From positions 1-64,000 of the forward strand of contig CAZSGE010000005.1 in assembly GCA_964606325.1 (NCBI GenBank): a stretch of 64,000 nucleotides of DNA. The letters run 5' to 3'. Origin of the DNA: Berkiella sp964606325. GTDB taxonomy: Bacteria; Pseudomonadota; Gammaproteobacteria; Berkiellales; Berkiellaceae. The notes under the pieces were generated by a model, which saw only the letters and a list, made by a program, of their open reading frames with translations, did no database searches and was not told where the DNA came from. Below are positions 28,701 through 35,002 of the stretch, piece after piece; the first letter of the stretch is position 1; each line of letters begins with the position of its first letter. The translations under genes were made by a program, and so were the position numbers.

Positions 28701-28900
28701 GTACCTCGAGTTTTGTGGGTAACAGCCTGGAATTTGCAACCAATGGTATCAAACCAGGCAGAGCCGCTTTTGATCTGGGCGTAGGGGTAAGCACGCACAT
28801 CGATGAACAATCGATTTTCACTATCAAATATGATTTAGAGCTACGTGATAAATTTAACGCTAATAGCGCATACCTTGAATACTATTACTTGTGGGGGTAA
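25769..28900 (+). CDS. Autotransporter (type Va) outer membrane protein
   Basis: A 1043-residue secreted protein. A signal peptide (about residues 1-29, ending PLALA) is followed by a long Asn/Gly/Ser-rich passenger (about 30-760) with irregular short repeats of the NNG, NSG and GNV type expected of a beta helix, and an autotransporter beta-barrel domain (about 770-1043) with LGFWAQALGAHLNQHERDG and DNQSIDQLLGGMGVKFG. The AAAGGGA ribosome site is strong. The final residues YLEYYYLWG end in glycine rather than the usual aromatic residue of barrel proteins. The passenger lacks a recognisable protease or lipase motif; adhesion is a guess. Confidence 0.9.
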   Translation: MIKPTSKNRVLARAVLSSTMFVTPLALATTFGPGNTVGPILTSAQPDNIVEVVPQGTITVVAGNAVSLDSLGGTIITDPNGSAVATGIQSNNGAGISISASNGIVDIGAGTFVSGNNGSAISNFGGDNTFISNSGYLSNTGTGVIFIGTANNTLNNYASGTIVQSVSNFSALFYSGTNLNLINSGNIAVTTAANLSSTLNIQNSFDQIVNNSGGIIQNLNGGVNAHAIEIAVGAAGTSGDIINEAGGLIYTNGTGPTIIVSPDTSINILNAGKIQSAGNAGALQLSNDINSLINSGAISSASASTIVASANVNIPGMIINSGNITNETPGNIAIDLNSFNPVSATFVQNGGTVTGNVLLAQLDSQGGQNVFFMNGGTILGNVETAAAAATLALQGGTIAGNVNGKAAAQIFNLSGTHVLGILNGNDGNDEFNVTEGSYGSIDGGNGLDILNFDRTFTSKGFITNVESINVNAGLLTLNNQIINMGAGAGGTGLIIDPGASLILNAGISGQNNITNNGTFYTNSAQVISLTGIGTFTNNNGSVLHLGTGAGLEVFTAAANGFTSATGSIFEVDLGSATQHGHLIVNSQGANSINFNNGSVIAPKVKGFISQGAVFDIVRNIGAAGTILDNSSLTQTSAVVQFTKSPSFGNLDILLTARRNPYEIFAIDPTQGLASALDFAARGDGPSDPNLAYLMGQIDGLSTASEVSDALIALTPPANNALVQASFTGMNSAFERINERMYDMHLWMQQQAELNSGVNSGDKFGVLGFWAQALGAHLNQHERDGLDGYDANSGGLALGVDWRYNDCTALGFAISYNKAKVNDHEANPKDENIRSWQGTTYAWIDYANGMYINAIMGLAFNDYDVDRTIRFNQINTVSNGNFNGWQFGLQTDAGWFLINNNDYFVTPFARLKYTLLSLDNYTETGAGPLSLRVDNQSIDQLLGGMGVKFGKPFTSKHLVFIPEVTTLVSYDFVNDGEQSTSSFVGNSLEFATNGIKPGRAAFDLGVGVSTHIDEQSIFTIKYDLELRDKFNANSAYLEYYYLWG

Positions 28901-28976
28901 CAAAAGAAAAAATTTGCTCTGAATGAGGGGATCAGATCTTGCTTCTTTTATTCTGTGTGAACGAAAGTGAACCTAT

Positions 28977-29004
28977 TCCCCTCTCCCGCAAGCGGTAGAG
29001 GGGA
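28977..29004. terminator. Inverted repeat between convergent autotransporter and mdh
   Basis: TCCCCTCT at 28977-28984 pairs with AGAGGGGA at 28997-29004, loop of 12. It lies between the converging autotransporter and malate dehydrogenase genes and could end transcripts from both sides. Its sequence also matches the CCCTCT/AGAGGG dispersed repeats near 80 and 9516. Confidence 0.45.
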
Positions 29005-29029
29005 TAAGATCATTCTTTCTTGTTCGTTA

Positions 29030-29983
29030 TTACATCTTGTCTGCAATATCACATAGCTCAATCACTGCATCGATAGAAACTTGCAGATTTTTACGCTCTT
29101 CATCCGTGATTGCCACTTCATAAACTTCCTCAATACCTTTACCACCAATTTTGGCTGGAACGCCAACAAATAGTTCGCGCTTAAGACCATATTGGCCTAC
29201 TTTTAATTTTGCCGCACAAGGTAAAATGCGTTTTTTATCTAGAAGATAAGATTCCGCCATCGTGATAGCCGCTGTAGCGGGGGCATAAAATGCTGAGCCT
29301 GTTTTAAGCAGCGCGACAATTTCACCGCCCCCATTGCGGGTTCTTTTGACAATTTCATCTAATTTAGCTTGGGTGATTTTGCCTTCTTTCACTAAGGTCG
29401 CAAGACTCACGCCAGCAATATTACTCATGCCTATTAATGGCACCATGGAATCTCCATGGCCACCTAAAACATAAGCTTGAACCTCTTCAACTGAAACATT
29501 AAATTCAGCAGCCAAGAAGCTTCTAAAACGCGCTGAATCTAAAACTCCTGCCATACCTGCGATCATCGTGTCAGGAACACCACAAGCATCTTGCAACACT
29601 TTTACCATGACATCTAAGGGATTGGTCACACAGATCACAAACGCTTTAGGGCAATATTGTTTAATCCCCGCGCCAACTTCCTTCATGACCTTTGTGTTAA
29701 TGGCCAACAAATCATCACGGCTCATCCCAGGTTTTCTAGGAATGCCAGCTGTTACGATGACAACGTCCGCACCTTGAATATCTTTGTATTGGTTAGTACC
29801 GGTTACTTGCGCATCAAAACCTTCGATGGGCCCACATTGGGACAAATCTAACGCTTTACCTTGCGGAACACCTTCTACCACATCAAATAACACCACATCA
29901 CCTAAGTGTTTTGTGAGTGCCAAATGAGCAAGTGTTCCACCAATATTTCCAGCACCAATCAGAGCTATTTTCTTGCGTTGCAT
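29030..29983 (-). CDS. mdh: Malate dehydrogenase, NAD-dependent (LDH-like type)
   Basis: TCA-cycle enzyme that interconverts malate and oxaloacetate. The 317-residue protein has the N-terminal Rossmann motif IALIGAGNIGGTLAHLA, the substrate loop GIPRKPGMSRDDL with the arginines that bind dicarboxylates, VTNPLDVMV, and the catalytic histidine in GGHGDSMVPL. It belongs to the LDH-like MDH group common in alphaproteobacteria and found in Coxiella and Legionella relatives, rather than the E. coli type. It starts 21 bp after the malic enzyme stop, so the two form an operon acting on malate. Confidence 0.96.
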   Translation of the reverse strand: MQRKKIALIGAGNIGGTLAHLALTKHLGDVVLFDVVEGVPQGKALDLSQCGPIEGFDAQVTGTNQYKDIQGADVVIVTAGIPRKPGMSRDDLLAINTKVMKEVGAGIKQYCPKAFVICVTNPLDVMVKVLQDACGVPDTMIAGMAGVLDSARFRSFLAAEFNVSVEEVQAYVLGGHGDSMVPLIGMSNIAGVSLATLVKEGKITQAKLDEIVKRTRNGGGEIVALLKTGSAFYAPATAAITMAESYLLDKKRILPCAAKLKVGQYGLKRELFVGVPAKIGGKGIEEVYEVAITDEERKNLQVSIDAVIELCDIADKM

Positions 29984-30004
29984 ATTTTTCTCCTTTGCAA
30001 AATT

Positions 30005-31309
30005 TTAAGCTAATTCCATTTCTTCTTCTACAATAGGTGCCACCAATGACATCGGCGCGATCGGTTTTAGAGGATAGTGCGCAGGGTAAGGACCTCTGGC
30101 AACGCCTGTTTCGATGGCAGCTTTTGCAACCTCTGCGCTCACAATCCCCAACAATCTGGGATCGGTAGGTTTTGGAATTATATAGTGTTTACCAAAAGAA
30201 ATATTTTGGGTCTCATAGCCTTTTAAAACGATATCTGGCACTGGCTCTTTGGCCAAATCGCGAATCGCAAAAGCAGCCGCCAACATCATTTCTTGGTTAA
30301 TACGGCTTGCTCTAACATCTAATGCGCCTCTAAAAATATAAGGAAAACACAAGACGTTATTAACTTGATTAGGAAAATCGCTTCTTCCTGTGGCCAAAAT
30401 TAAATCATCACGTACGCTTGCAGCCAAGACAGGATCGATTTCAGGATCAGGATTTGATAATGCAAATACAATCGGTTTTTTAGCCATAGATTGTAACATG
30501 CGTGCATTTAATATATTCGGGCCAGAAACACCGATAAACACATCGGCTCCTTCCATGGCTTCTTCTAAGGTACGTTTATCCGTTTCGCTAGCAAAGGCAA
30601 ACTTATAGGTGTTGAGATCAGTACGCCCTGTGTGAATAACGCCTTGTTTGTCCAACATCAGTAATTGATCACGCCTTAAACCCAGCGCCATCAGTAAGCG
30701 CATGGAGGCAATCCCTGCAGCACCTGCCCCCACACATACAACTTGGATATCTTCTAAAGATTTTTGCTGTAGTTCAATGGCATTGAGTAATCCTGCCACG
30801 ATGATAATAGCAGTACCGTGTTGATCATCATGAAATACCGGAATATCCAGACGCTCTATCAAGGCTTGCTCAATTTCAAAGCATTGAGGGCCTTTAATAT
30901 CTTCTAAATTTATGCCACCAAAGGTTGGCGCAATACTAGCAACTGTATTGATAAAGTCTTGGGGATCAGCTGCATCAACTTCAATATCAAAAACATCGAT
31001 ATTTGAAAATCGTTTGAATAAAACGGCTTTACCTTCCATCACAGGCTTAGCAGCAAGAGGTCCTACATCACCGAGCCCTAATACTGCGGTACCATTCGTT
31101 ATTACTCCGACCAAATTTGATTTTAGGGTATAACGATAAACTTCTTCTGGATTTGCTTTAATCGCTCTAACAGGCTCAGCTACACCAGGCGTATAAGCCA
31201 GAGCTAAATCTTTTTGTGTTTCCGTTGGTTTGGTTAAACCAATGCATAATTTTCCAGGAACAGGGAAAGCATGATAGTGCAAAGCTGCTTTCTTTAAATC
31301 ATTTGTCAT
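30005..31309 (-). CDS. NAD(P)-dependent malic enzyme, short form
   Basis: Oxidatively decarboxylates malate to pyruvate. The 434-residue protein has the malic enzyme N-terminal domain with YTPGVAEPVRAI and NGTAVLGLGDVGPLA, the metal-site region INLEDIKGPQCFEIE and PVFHDDQHGTAI, and an NAD(P) domain with VCVGAGAAGIASMRLL and FALSNPDPEIDP. Many gammaproteobacterial MaeB proteins carry a C-terminal phosphotransacetylase-like domain; this one stops before it. It is cotranscribed with mdh, giving a malate-pyruvate-oxaloacetate node. Cofactor preference cannot be decided from sequence. Confidence 0.93.
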   Translation of the reverse strand: MTNDLKKAALHYHAFPVPGKLCIGLTKPTETQKDLALAYTPGVAEPVRAIKANPEEVYRYTLKSNLVGVITNGTAVLGLGDVGPLAAKPVMEGKAVLFKRFSNIDVFDIEVDAADPQDFINTVASIAPTFGGINLEDIKGPQCFEIEQALIERLDIPVFHDDQHGTAIIIVAGLLNAIELQQKSLEDIQVVCVGAGAAGIASMRLLMALGLRRDQLLMLDKQGVIHTGRTDLNTYKFAFASETDKRTLEEAMEGADVFIGVSGPNILNARMLQSMAKKPIVFALSNPDPEIDPVLAASVRDDLILATGRSDFPNQVNNVLCFPYIFRGALDVRASRINQEMMLAAAFAIRDLAKEPVPDIVLKGYETQNISFGKHYIIPKPTDPRLLGIVSAEVAKAAIETGVARGPYPAHYPLKPIAPMSLVAPIVEEEMELA

Positions 31310-31380
31310 AAACCCTACTTAGTTATCTATATCGCTTCTTTGTCATTCAAAGCCGCCTCAACAACATATCACAGCAGAAA

Positions 31381-31407
31381 AAAAAAGGGCGTGTGACGCC
31401 CCTTTTT
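31381..31407 (-). terminator. Bidirectional intrinsic terminator below rpmE
   Basis: GGGCGT at 31387-31392 pairs with ACGCCC at 31396-31401, flanked by an A run (31381-31386) and a T run (31403-31407). Read on the minus strand it is a classic hairpin plus U run ending the rpmE transcript 24 bp after its stop. It separates rpmE from the malic enzyme gene. Confidence 0.85.
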
Positions 31408-31430
31408 CAAGATGATATCAAATTACCAGG

Positions 31431-31676
31431 CTATTTATTAGCTTCTTCGCCTTGGTTTTGATCGGTTTTCTTATAAGTACCATATCGCTTCATGAATTGA
31501 TCTACACGACCTGCGGTATCAACAATTTTATGTTTACCGGTATAAAACGGATGACAAGCATTGCAGACGTCTACACGAATAGTGTCAGATTTATAAGTTG
31601 AGCGAGTTGTAAATGTATTTCCACAACTGCAAACAACTGATTTCTCATTATAATTGGGATGAAGTTCAGCTTTCAT
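31431..31676 (-). CDS. rpmE: 50S ribosomal protein L31, zinc-binding form
   Basis: Ribosomal protein L31 of the large subunit, 81 residues, at the central protuberance near 5S rRNA and the inter-subunit bridge. It is the C-plus form, with CSCG and CNACHPFYTGK holding the four zinc ligands. The C-terminal tail (QNQGEEANK) is longer and more acidic than in E. coli. It is a single gene with a strong terminator below and a long structured leader-like region above. The C-plus form is the zinc-replete paralogue; no zinc-free copy is in this window. Confidence 0.96.
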   Translation of the reverse strand: MKAELHPNYNEKSVVCSCGNTFTTRSTYKSDTIRVDVCNACHPFYTGKHKIVDTAGRVDQFMKRYGTYKKTDQNQGEEANK

Positions 31677-31705
31677 TTTTTACCTTTCTCTATCAACGTC
31701 CAGGA

Positions 31706-31817
31706 TCGCTACACTTTAAAATAAAGTGCACCATACCGCTAAATTTAGGCGCCCATCATAGCTGACCTACTCGAGTTCGGCAAGATACTGGCTGGTGGGC
31801 CCACAGGGGGCAGCTCT
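31706..31817 (-). promoter_or_regulatory. Structured leader-like region upstream of rpmE
   Basis: Between 31677 and 31949 there is no gene, but the minus strand carries several possible stems: AGCTG (31812-31816) with CAGCT (31758-31762), the palindrome GTGGGCCCAC (31795-31804), and CACTTT/AAAGTG near 31710-31725. Within it CCCACC, TGCCGAACTC and GAGTAGGTCA occur in order, strings that are also characteristic of 5S rRNA. It would be transcribed ahead of rpmE. L31 autoregulates in E. coli and contacts 5S rRNA, so an RNA mimic used for feedback is conceivable; a 5S remnant is the alternative. Confidence 0.4.
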
Positions 31818-31949
31818 GATTCCATTATGTAAGCTTTATGAATAGCAAACAAGAAGAAGATCTAGGGTAATTACCCATATTCGTCTAAAGACTACGCCGG
31901 GGCTAGCCCTTTGTAGCTTTAGCGAAAGAGGAGGGAAAGCTTTATCGGA

Positions 31950-32330
31950 CTAGAACTTGTTCCAATTCTCAGGTTCGCCTTCAACCCATTCATGCATGAC
32001 ATCTTCTGGCACTTCAATATTACGGGATTGGTCCCATTTGATATTACCGGTTTCTTGTACTTTGATATCACGAATAGCATCTTCGAGTCGCTTGTAGCAA
32101 CCAATGGAATCATCATCCATGCCCAAATAGTATTGATGTGTGTCTTCAGATTCTACAATCCAGAACGTGCCGAGTTTCGTTTTATGGTACCACATAGGAT
32201 CTCCTCCCACTTTTGAAGTGGTTTTCTCTTGTTGTTTTGACATATGTCTTCCTTGAAAAGTTGCATCAAATACGGGGATCCCCACCAAAGCAAAGCCGAG
32301 CACCAAGAGCAGATCAGGTTCTGGAATCAT
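31950..32330 (-). CDS. Small protein of unknown function with hydrophobic N-terminus
   Basis: Not recognised. From 32330 it encodes 126 residues: a hydrophobic segment (about residues 6-22, LLLVLGFALVGIPVF) and an acidic, Trp-rich soluble part. The start at 32330 overlaps the stop of the preceding small gene as ATGA and has an AAAGGTG site. An internal ATG at 32243 has an even better AAGGAAGACAT site and would give a 97-residue soluble protein (MSKQQEKTTSKVGG start), so both forms could be made. The C-terminal half (GTFWIVESEDTHQYYLGMD, DAIRDIKVQ) looks like a compact folded domain. Confidence 0.65.
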   Translation of the reverse strand: MIPEPDLLLVLGFALVGIPVFDATFQGRHMSKQQEKTTSKVGGDPMWYHKTKLGTFWIVESEDTHQYYLGMDDDSIGCYKRLEDAIRDIKVQETGNIKWDQSRNIEVPEDVMHEWVEGEPENWNKF

Positions 32331-32458
32331 GGATTAGCACCTTTTTGCGTTTCGTCAACTTGCAACGCACTTTGATCAAAAATGGGGTGAGTCGCAACAA
32401 CCCAAAATGAAGCACATAAGACGACCAGTACGACAATCCCTAAGTGCGAACGCTTCAT
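32327..32458 (-). CDS. 43-residue single-pass membrane protein
   Basis: A tiny protein of 43 residues: MKRSHLG, one membrane segment (about residues 8-22, IVVLVVLCASFWVVA), then a short polar tail. The start at 32458 has an AAGGATG site 8 bases upstream; an ATG at 32467 is too close to that site. It is coupled by ATGA overlap to the 126-residue gene, so the pair is a small minus-strand operon. Function unknown. Confidence 0.6.
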   Translation of the reverse strand: MKRSHLGIVVLVVLCASFWVVATHPIFDQSALQVDETQKGANP

Positions 32459-32766
32459 TTTTAACATCCTTGTTAATGTTGCTCCCTGTACATAGTATTG
32501 CAATCGCAATGCCAACTTTTAGAGAAAGGTATCGTGTTTGATGAAATGCCCTGAATTATTTAGAAAAAAATGTGTATGCGAAAAAGAATCTGCAAAAGAA
32601 CAAATTCATTCTGTTATTTTTGTGACGCAAAGATGTAAATCACTTTGACAGTTTAGACTTCTCATTCATCTTGAGACGCTGTAGGATAAAATCCCATTCA
32701 TACAAAGTAGGCCAAAGACCTTTAAATCTTATATGATTAAGAAAGTACAAAAGTTCAGGACTATTT

Positions 32767-33258
32767 ATGAAATATAAAGTTTTGTTTCTAACATACATAT
32801 TGGTCTGCCAACCCAGCCTGGTTTTTGCAACTCCGGCCAAAAAAGCAGTAGAGAAAACAAAAGCGGTAGAAACAGCAAAAGAAATACCGCCGACCAAAGA
32901 GATGGAGTTTCAAAGCATTGAAGGCAACAAAAAAGAGTGGTCATTGAATATTCAACGCACCCTACCAGGCTTATTGTGCGATTCCCAAAAATATTTTGTG
33001 AACTGCTTTAACGTGTCCCAACATGAATGCACTGAATATACACAATTACTCGTAAAGGCATGCTTGAGTAATATCCAGCTTGCCTTACCGCAAACCCTTG
33101 ATAAAGCGCAGGGCGAGTATTGGGGACAAATGGTCGGTAAGTGTAGTTATGATTTATATGAAAAATTTATGCAGCCTAAAAAGCTACCCAAGCCGGGTTG
33201 CCAAGAATTGAACTCTCAAAAGGACGATTTACCAAAACCTTCACAGGCGACCCCATGA
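32767..33258 (+). CDS. Secreted cysteine-containing protein of unknown function
   Basis: A 163-residue protein with a signal peptide (residues about 1-21, cleavage after VFA), a Lys/Glu-rich linker, and a domain with six cysteines (LLCDS, VNCFN, HECTEY, KACLS, GKCSYD, PGCQEL), suggesting three disulphides in the periplasm. Its stop overlaps the uppP start as ATGA, so the two genes are translationally coupled. A link to undecaprenyl phosphate recycling is only suggested by position. The upstream 250-bp gap after the divergent small operon shows nothing recognisable. Confidence 0.75.
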   Translation: MKYKVLFLTYILVCQPSLVFATPAKKAVEKTKAVETAKEIPPTKEMEFQSIEGNKKEWSLNIQRTLPGLLCDSQKYFVNCFNVSQHECTEYTQLLVKACLSNIQLALPQTLDKAQGEYWGQMVGKCSYDLYEKFMQPKKLPKPGCQELNSQKDDLPKPSQATP

Positions 33259-34055
33259 GCCAAACGCTAGAAGTTATCACCTTAGCCATTGTCCAAGGAT
33301 TAACCGAATTTTTGCCTGTCTCAAGTTCAGCTCATCTTATACTCGTCCCCATATTAACAGGCTGGCCAGACCAAGGCATAGCCTTTGACGTTGCCGTGCA
33401 TTTAGGGACTTTGGTTGCGGTATGTATTTATTTTCGCAAAGAAATCTTTCGCTTATTATTTGGCTTTTGGCGTTCAATCTCAGGTAGACCTTCTCGCATT
33501 TATAGTGTGCTTGCTTGGCAACTGATTATTGCTTCTATTCCTATCGCGCTGATTGGCTTTTTGGCACATGATTTTATTTCAACCACTTTACGCTCACCAT
33601 TAGTGATTGCCTGCTCTACTATTTTCTTTGGCATTTTACTCTTAGCCAGCGATTCACTAAGAATACAAAGAAAACAACTTTACCAATTAAGTTGGAAAGA
33701 TGCGATTATCATCGGTTTTGCCCAAACTTTAGCGCTCATTCCTGGCACTTCTCGCTCGGGCATTACGCTCACCGCAGGACTCTCTCTAGGTTTTAACAGA
33801 ACGTGCGCCGCTAAATTTTCCTTTTTGCTATCAATTCCCGTTATTCTTTTGGCGGGCGCTTATGAAGGATATAAAATTGTAAGCTCTCCCGATGTGATTA
33901 ACTGGGGGCTCTTATTACTTGGCATCACTTGTGCAGCGATCAGTGCGTATCTTTGCATTCATTTATTCTTTCGTTTAATTCGCAATCTTGGGATGCTGCC
34001 TTTTGTCTGTTATCGCTTCTTGCTAGGCGGCTTCTTGATACTAATGTTCTGGTAA
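33255..34055 (+). CDS. uppP: Undecaprenyl-diphosphatase (BacA family)
   Basis: Integral membrane phosphatase that recycles undecaprenyl pyrophosphate for cell wall synthesis. The 266-residue protein has the two family motifs: near the N-terminus IVQGLTEFLPVSSSAHL (Glu/Gln-rich motif 1) and in the middle LALIPGTSRSGIT (the PGTSRSG phosphatase motif), with about eight hydrophobic segments. The start at 33255 matches homologues and overlaps the stop of the preceding gene. Standard length and motifs. Confidence 0.96.
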   Translation: MSQTLEVITLAIVQGLTEFLPVSSSAHLILVPILTGWPDQGIAFDVAVHLGTLVAVCIYFRKEIFRLLFGFWRSISGRPSRIYSVLAWQLIIASIPIALIGFLAHDFISTTLRSPLVIACSTIFFGILLLASDSLRIQRKQLYQLSWKDAIIIGFAQTLALIPGTSRSGITLTAGLSLGFNRTCAAKFSFLLSIPVILLAGAYEGYKIVSSPDVINWGLLLLGITCAAISAYLCIHLFFRLIRNLGMLPFVCYRFLLGGFLILMFW

Positions 34056-34101
34056 TTCTTGACATTTTGAGCCATTCCCTTAGAATTGCGCTTCAACCTA
34101 A

Positions 34102-34316
34102 ATCTGGGGTGCTAGCTGTTTTAAGTAAAAACAGCGGCTGAGAATACCAGGCTGAATTATTTTGGCTTTAGGCGAGAAGCTGAGCCGTTAGCAACCGGAG
34201 TGTACATCTGAAGTACATGAGGATTGCGCGCGGCGATTAGCGACAAAGCATAAAGTCAAAATAAACAGCCGGAATACCCATTGAACCTGCACTAGGTAAT
34301 CCTAGCGAAGGGAGAT
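34102..34316 (+). promoter_or_regulatory. TPP riboswitch (thi-box), interrupted
   Basis: Thi-box parts are present in order: P1 ATCT/AGAT (34102-34105 and 34313-34316), GGGGTGC, the P3 hairpin GCTGTTTT/AAAACAGC (34115-34122, 34128-34135), CTGAGA (34138-34143), then after an insertion AATACCC, TTGAACCTG, GGTAATCCTAGCGAAGGGAG. GAAGGGAG at the 3' end doubles as the ribosome site five bases before the pnuT ATG, so thiamin pyrophosphate binding would hide it and block translation. A 124-bp element sits between CTGAGAATACC and AATACCC (J3/2), so ligand binding may be impaired. Identity of the aptamer is clear; its present activity is not. Confidence 0.9.
34149..34272. mobile_element. 124-bp MITE-like insertion in the TPP riboswitch
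   Basis: The element is bounded by a perfect 6-bp direct repeat AATACC (34143-34148 and 34273-34278). Its ends are imperfect inverted repeats over about 20 bases (GGCTG..TTATTTTGGCTTTA at the left, complement GGCTG.TTTATTTTGACTTTA at the right). The interior holds a small hairpin TGTACATCTGAAGTACA. It has no coding capacity. Taking it out with one AATACC restores an uninterrupted thi-box, which is strong evidence for insertion by a transposase acting in trans. Confidence 0.8.
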
Positions 34317-34319
34317 AAT

Positions 34320-34901
34320 ATGAACTGGCTCGATCCTGTAGGCGCAGGCCTATCCTTAATTTGCACTTATTATTTTACAGCGGCACGACGTATAGCTTGG
34401 CCAATTGGTATGGCTGCTATTGCCTTAAACAGCATTTTGTATTGGCAAAAAGGCATCTATGGTTCCGTCATGTTAGAAGGTGTTTACTTTCTAAGCATGA
34501 TCTATGGATTATTTACTTGGTCATCTTCTCGTAAAACATTAACTTTTCAAGACATTCGTTTCTTAAATTTTGGGCAAATTGGTAAATTGACATTACTTGC
34601 TGTTGCTGGAACCTTTGTCTTGTCTTTTATTCTTCAAAAATCAGGCTCTGATATTCCTTATTGGGATGCACTCACAACAACGCTTGCTTTGATAGCACAG
34701 GGTTTATTGTGTTTAAAATATATTCATTGTTGGATCTTGTGGTTTATTGTTGATGCCATGATGGCTATCATGCAATTGTATAAGGGAATACCTTTTCACA
34801 GTGCAATTCATTGGATGTATTTGATATTTGCTGTCATGGGATATCTGCGTTGGCATAAAATTGTTAAATCTCAGCCTATTGAATTAATTGTAGCGGTTTA
34901 A
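34320..34901 (+). CDS. pnuT: PnuC-family transporter, probable thiamine transporter PnuT
   Basis: A 193-residue inner membrane protein with about seven hydrophobic segments and PnuC family signatures: AWPIGMAAIALNSILYW, GMYGLFTW-like MIYGLFTWSS, and WILWFIVDAMMAIMQLYKG, in which the Trp and Asp residues line the substrate path. PnuC proteins carry nicotinamide riboside; family members behind TPP riboswitches are called PnuT and carry thiamine. The riboswitch directly upstream makes thiamine the likely substrate. It is a single gene, followed by a long inverted repeat and the convergent GGDEF/EAL gene. Confidence 0.88.
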   Translation: MNWLDPVGAGLSLICTYYFTAARRIAWPIGMAAIALNSILYWQKGIYGSVMLEGVYFLSMIYGLFTWSSSRKTLTFQDIRFLNFGQIGKLTLLAVAGTFVLSFILQKSGSDIPYWDALTTTLALIAQGLLCLKYIHCWILWFIVDAMMAIMQLYKGIPFHSAIHWMYLIFAVMGYLRWHKIVKSQPIELIVAV

Positions 34902-34928
34902 TCAATCTCGCAGACTCGGGCCAATTTG

Positions 34929-34989
34929 TGTCATTCTGAGCCTAGCGAAGAATCTCTCAAGAAGATCCTTCGCTAGGCTCAGAATGACA
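34929..34989. repeat. 27-bp inverted repeat between pnuT and the GGDEF/EAL gene
   Basis: Arms 34929-34955 and 34963-34989 are reverse complements with one mismatch over 27 bases and a 7-base loop. The core TCATTCTGAGCCTAGCGAAG recurs in altered form in the repeats at 62.7 kb, so it is a dispersed family. Placed between converging genes, it may also serve as a terminator in both directions. Confidence 0.75.
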
Positions 34990-35002
34990 GATAGCGTAAC
35001 TA

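Noticed and set aside
32640..32897. 85-codon minus-strand frame overlapping the secreted protein at 32767
   Set aside because: It is antisense to a gene with a clear signal peptide and coupled start, and has no ribosome site or recognisable domain.
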